NCBI RefSeq assembly: GCF_037975245.1
Contig: NC_092576.1
Location: 44,609,611-44,673,610, forward strand
Reading direction: 5' to 3'
Source of the DNA: Apostichopus japonicus
Lineage: Eukaryota; Echinodermata; Holothuroidea; Aspidochirotida; Stichopodidae
DNA: 64,000 bases
In this document: in pieces, positions 61,301 through 64,000 of the stretch
Position numbering within the stretch: the first letter of the stretch is position 1
How the letters are laid out: each line of letters begins with the position of its first letter
The notes under the pieces: model-generated
Seen by the model: the letters and a program-made list of their open reading frames with translations, nothing else
The model's database searches: none
Told to the model about the DNA's origin: nothing
Translations under genes and position numbers: made by a program

Positions 61301-63590
61301 CAATTGTCTCATAATTAAATGACCACCAGTGGAATTTATGATCGAAAATTCAAAGATTATCTTAAATTATTAACTGTTTTCATGACACACATATACATTC
61401 GATAGAAAATTCCCTACGACTTACAGTAGCACAACTGCACTATGCTATAGAAACCGTTTGCCTAGATGGATGAAAATTATGTAATGTCATTAGGTGCAAT
61501 CATGCATTTGGTAGAATTTAAGAGTTTGTTGCCTAGCAAATGATACAACTGTAGGCATCATTATACTCAAAAGAATTGTAAAATACTTACTTCAAGTATT
61601 GTGGCTTCATTGGTGCTCAAGATCCATTTACCTGTGGTAGAATCTAAACGGAATCCATGTTTAGGTGGGTTCCATGAAACTGGAAACAAGAAACATGAAC
61701 GAGTTAGTTATAGGTAAAACACGAAAATAATCATGAAAAAATAAAACACGATTACAAGGTCAATGTTTTACCATATATTAATATTCTTCGTTGAATATTT
61801 CCGTCTAAGGATGTCACCCACCTTAGTATCCCACAAAGGATCACAAATTGTTTGTGATGAGTAACATATTTAGTTGTTTCTATATTCTCTGTTACGTGAC
61901 CGTTCTCATACTTAATGTGGAGAACAGATCACGTGGCATAAAACGGAGAACACAGGGATGGAAGTAAGTTTAAAGCATTTAATAAGCTATTTACATGGCA
62001 GAACAAAGTATAAATATGAACATAATACATAACTTTAGTTTCTTAATTCAATTAACGTCTTTCTGGACTTGGAGAGCCGGGGAGAATTTCTGCTTATTTC
62101 TTGAGTTACCTTAGTGCTCGGCGGATAGTGTCCAGGTTTGCTTTAGAAGTAGTTCGGCTGGATGTAGATAAAGTTCAGGTAGAGCGACGAGAATCCATTA
62201 GAGTGTAGTAGGTCGGAGTTCCGACAAAAGTATAGAGTTAAATATGTACTGTGTTTAAAATGTAATCAAGCCAAGGAACCATCAGAGGTGTGGCGACAAC
62301 CTCTTAACGGAACGAACGGAGAAAACGGAGAGGGCGCTCAATTGGGCGTGTGCGGCTTTTATACCCGGAGTGTAAAGGAATGTTTCAGTAGGCTATGAAT
62401 ATTCATGAAGTCTGCGAAACACTTTGTTGGCGAGTTCCAGTCATGTAGAATGCGTGAGCGCATCTGGGATCGTAACAATCGGAAGACTCGAATACTTGAA
62501 TGGTAACTTTTATTACGTAATAGGGTAGGTGAATAAGTGGGTTACATAACATCTCACCTTCAATTTCAAGTAACCTCTTAGAAAGAGAATTGACGGGAAA
62601 TACCAGAGGTAACACACAGTCAATGAATCTGTAAAAACAAAGATATTTTTGAGTCATTTTAATAATATCCACCCTTTATAAAGTAAATATAATGTTACGT
62701 TATTGATATATGTGTCATTTAGTGTGTAAACATCAATCATCCAGCTAAACTTATATTCAACAACACAGTTCCATAATGTGCTGGTTGGAAATTTATTGTT
62801 TATTAAGTGAACGTGAATAAAAACATAACAGTACATGATAAGTGATAACTTACGACAATTTCTTTAGCCGTTTGCATTTCCGTGTATAAGCAAATAATCC
62901 TAGTACTTGGTACGTGTTAAGTTCTGTTCCCTTCTCTTTCTTTATTTGTAGTTCCTCTAAGGCGGGAAATACAGGCACAGACATTCCATTTGCCAGGAGT
63001 ATCTTCCCTTTGCCCACAGGGTGAAATGATTTTAGTCTGAGATGGGTAACCTTGATTTAAGGAAGACACATTTTTGAAATTATTAGACAACCGTGCGTAG
63101 AACTATTTTTTTTTCATATCTTTGATTGTGAATTTATATTCCAGGTTTACAAAACCAAAGCACAGTGTTTTGCTCAATTTGTTGACGGACAGGATGGTTG
63201 ATGCAACCCCAATTGATTATATACAAAATTGGAGAATTGCAGTTACTGTATGAAATATTGTATGGAATATATGAAAGGTGTAACGATCCGGCGCGTTAGT
63301 TCCTTTGCTCGGAGTCGTATTATTATTCATATAATATACTCCAATGAGAAACACTTCTCGTTGCATCAGTACTATAAAACAAACTTAGAAATAGCAGCAT
63401 AGGTTGTCGAAGTATAGACTTGGTCTTGCAGCTTAGTGTTTTAAATAATGTTATTCTACATAAGCTGTGAAACATTTGTATCAAGCTTAATATTTCAAAT
63501 GACTCACGTAAGAACTGTAAAATACCTTTGATCTGAGAACATCTGCACCCATGTTAAGATCTGTCGATGATTCGTAATTCCAAAGTTGAC
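58318..63590 (-). CDS. LRR-family gene, five exons, both ends missing
   Basis: Minus strand. Exons: A ~63590-63526 (..QLWNYESSTDLNMGADVLRSK, donor GTATTT; its acceptor is not certain); B 63050-62854 (VTHLRLKSFHPVGKG.., PALEELQIKKEKG, CKRLKKLS; donor GTAAGT); C 62628-62558 (FIDCVLPLVFPVNSLSKRLL; acceptor TTTTTACAG, donor GTGAGA); D 61679-61591 (SWNPPKHGFRLDSTTGKW; acceptor TTTCCAG, donor GTAAGT); E 58437-58318 (TKGQHSLRLLCSSD.., RILLLEIASSLK; acceptor TTATTTCCAG, donor GTAAGT). All phases agree: A/B phase 0, B/C split 2+1 giving Ser, C/D split 1+2 giving Val, D/E phase 0. No stop occurs in about 180 codons. Exon B has leucine spacing of RI-like LRRs and is homologous to the exon at 28215-28423. 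Exons upstream of A lie outside the window or were not found; nothing after E was identified. It may belong to an NLR-type receptor family; that is inference. Confidence 0.72.
58438..61590 (-). other. Large intron of the LRR gene
   Basis: 3.15 kb between exons E and D. It contains poly-G/T tracts (58650-58670, 59565) and the reverse-orientation dispersed repeat at 59880-60420. No further exon was recognised. Confidence 0.5.
59880..60420 (-). repeat. Dispersed GACCTTTGACC repeat in the intron
   Basis: Reverse orientation: AAAGGTCATTTGGG, TTTGTAAACATGATATCTCA, GGTAGCCTATTGTTTTTAGT, GGAGGTCAACGGTCATTTGG and AGAGGTCAAACTGTGG. About three to four degenerate monomers of roughly 110-120 bases. Confidence 0.6.
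61890..62477 (-). mobile_element. Probable solo LTR (Gypsy-like)
   Basis: Read on the minus strand it starts TGTTACGATCC and ends CGTAACA, a 7 bp perfect inverted end pair (TGTTACG..CGTAACA). It is 588 bases and has a TATA box GGTATAAAAG about 115 bases in (62356-62365) and a TTATTAAATG polyadenylation-like word near its end. This is the layout of a Ty3/Gypsy-type LTR. There is no internal coding region and no second LTR. The 5-base flanks (TTCTC and ATCGG) do not match, so it may have arisen by unequal recombination or be old. It lies in the intron between exons C and D. Confidence 0.6.
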
Positions 63591-63597
63591 AGAAAAT

Positions 63598-64000
63598 CGA
63601 AATAAATGATAAAAAGTGTTACAGTTTCTGTTGGCATTAAGTAAACGTTGAAAGCAAACTTTATTAAACTTGTCATGGTTTATAGGTTACTTCTTCAACT
63701 ATGTCATATTAGTTAATTGTTATTGATGTCTGTATCTTTGGAGTGCTGGTACGGCAATGTTACATTGTATACATTTTCAAACGTAGTAGGTGATGATTAT
63801 TATTCATATGTTTGATATTGTACATGATGTGTATAATCCGGATGTTAGTCAATGTAAAAGGAAACCCATGGAACATATTTTCCAGATGTTAATGAGCATC
63901 TTGTGTAAAGCAATGTCGTTTGAAGGCATATCCACCCGCAAAAAACACAATGCAAAAACATCAATCCATAGAGCTAAGAGTAAAGTTTTGACCAACCGAC
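63598..64000. other. Window end, no feature seen
   Basis: AT-rich. Probably intron or upstream sequence of the LRR gene. Confidence 0.3.

Noticed and set aside
63277-63526. Second LTR start, TGTAACGATCCGGCG
   Set aside because: The start resembles a Gypsy LTR, but I could not find the other end before the LRR exon at 63526. Too little to call.

Overview
The window looks like nuclear DNA of a marine invertebrate. An echinoderm, possibly a sea cucumber, is the best guess, but this is inference and not tested. The pointers are intron-split genes with GT..AG introns, AT-rich non-coding sequence with many AGGCCTA words, many CAGTGGCG-ended MITEs, decayed LINEs, and leucine-rich-repeat exons of the kind that form large families in echinoderms. 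There is no bacterial-style gene packing. Almost all open frames of 60-100 codons are chance or repeat-derived.

Layout. (1) 842-18565 and 40041-57264 are two direct copies of one ~17.5 kb segmental duplication. In stretches aligned by eye they differ at about one base in 20-25, plus indels. They hold no clear intact gene; one promoter-plus-exon relic is possible at the left end of copy 2. They carry hAT-like MITEs, a foldback element with minisatellite arms, hairpins and a dispersed ~110 bp repeat rich in TGACCTTTGACC. (2) The 21.5 kb between the copies holds, in order, a badly broken minus-strand gene (18562-23746) of a large invertebrate family with PIN/FEN1-like motifs, the dispersed repeat, AT-rich sequence, one LRR exon (28215-28423), a short tandem repeat, two LINE relics, and a 5 kb pair of inverted arms built of hairpin-forming ~147 bp units. 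(3) Right of copy 2 are a (TA)n tract and several phase-compatible exons of an LRR protein gene on the minus strand (58318-63590), with a solo LTR in one intron.

The most informative feature is that the two copies serve as each other's empty-site control. They show a LINE 3' fragment with a 13 bp target duplication (copy 1), a MITE with an 8 bp target duplication (copy 2), a nested composite element (copy 1), an 878 bp microhomology deletion (copy 2), a ~600 bp tandem duplication (copy 2), and a 1.74 kb segment in copy 2 bracketed by two recombinant copies of one MITE. In that last case the outer 8 bp flanks match each other and the inner 8 bp flanks match each other. This is the pattern expected if a DNA circle carrying its own MITE copy recombined into the resident MITE.

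The minus-strand LRR exon at 28.2 kb and the LRR gene at 58-63 kb have homologous exons with the same intron phases, so the duplication lies in or beside an LRR gene family. The broken PIN-like gene is cut off within a few bases of the right edge of copy 1, which suggests that the duplication junction itself removed its 3' end.
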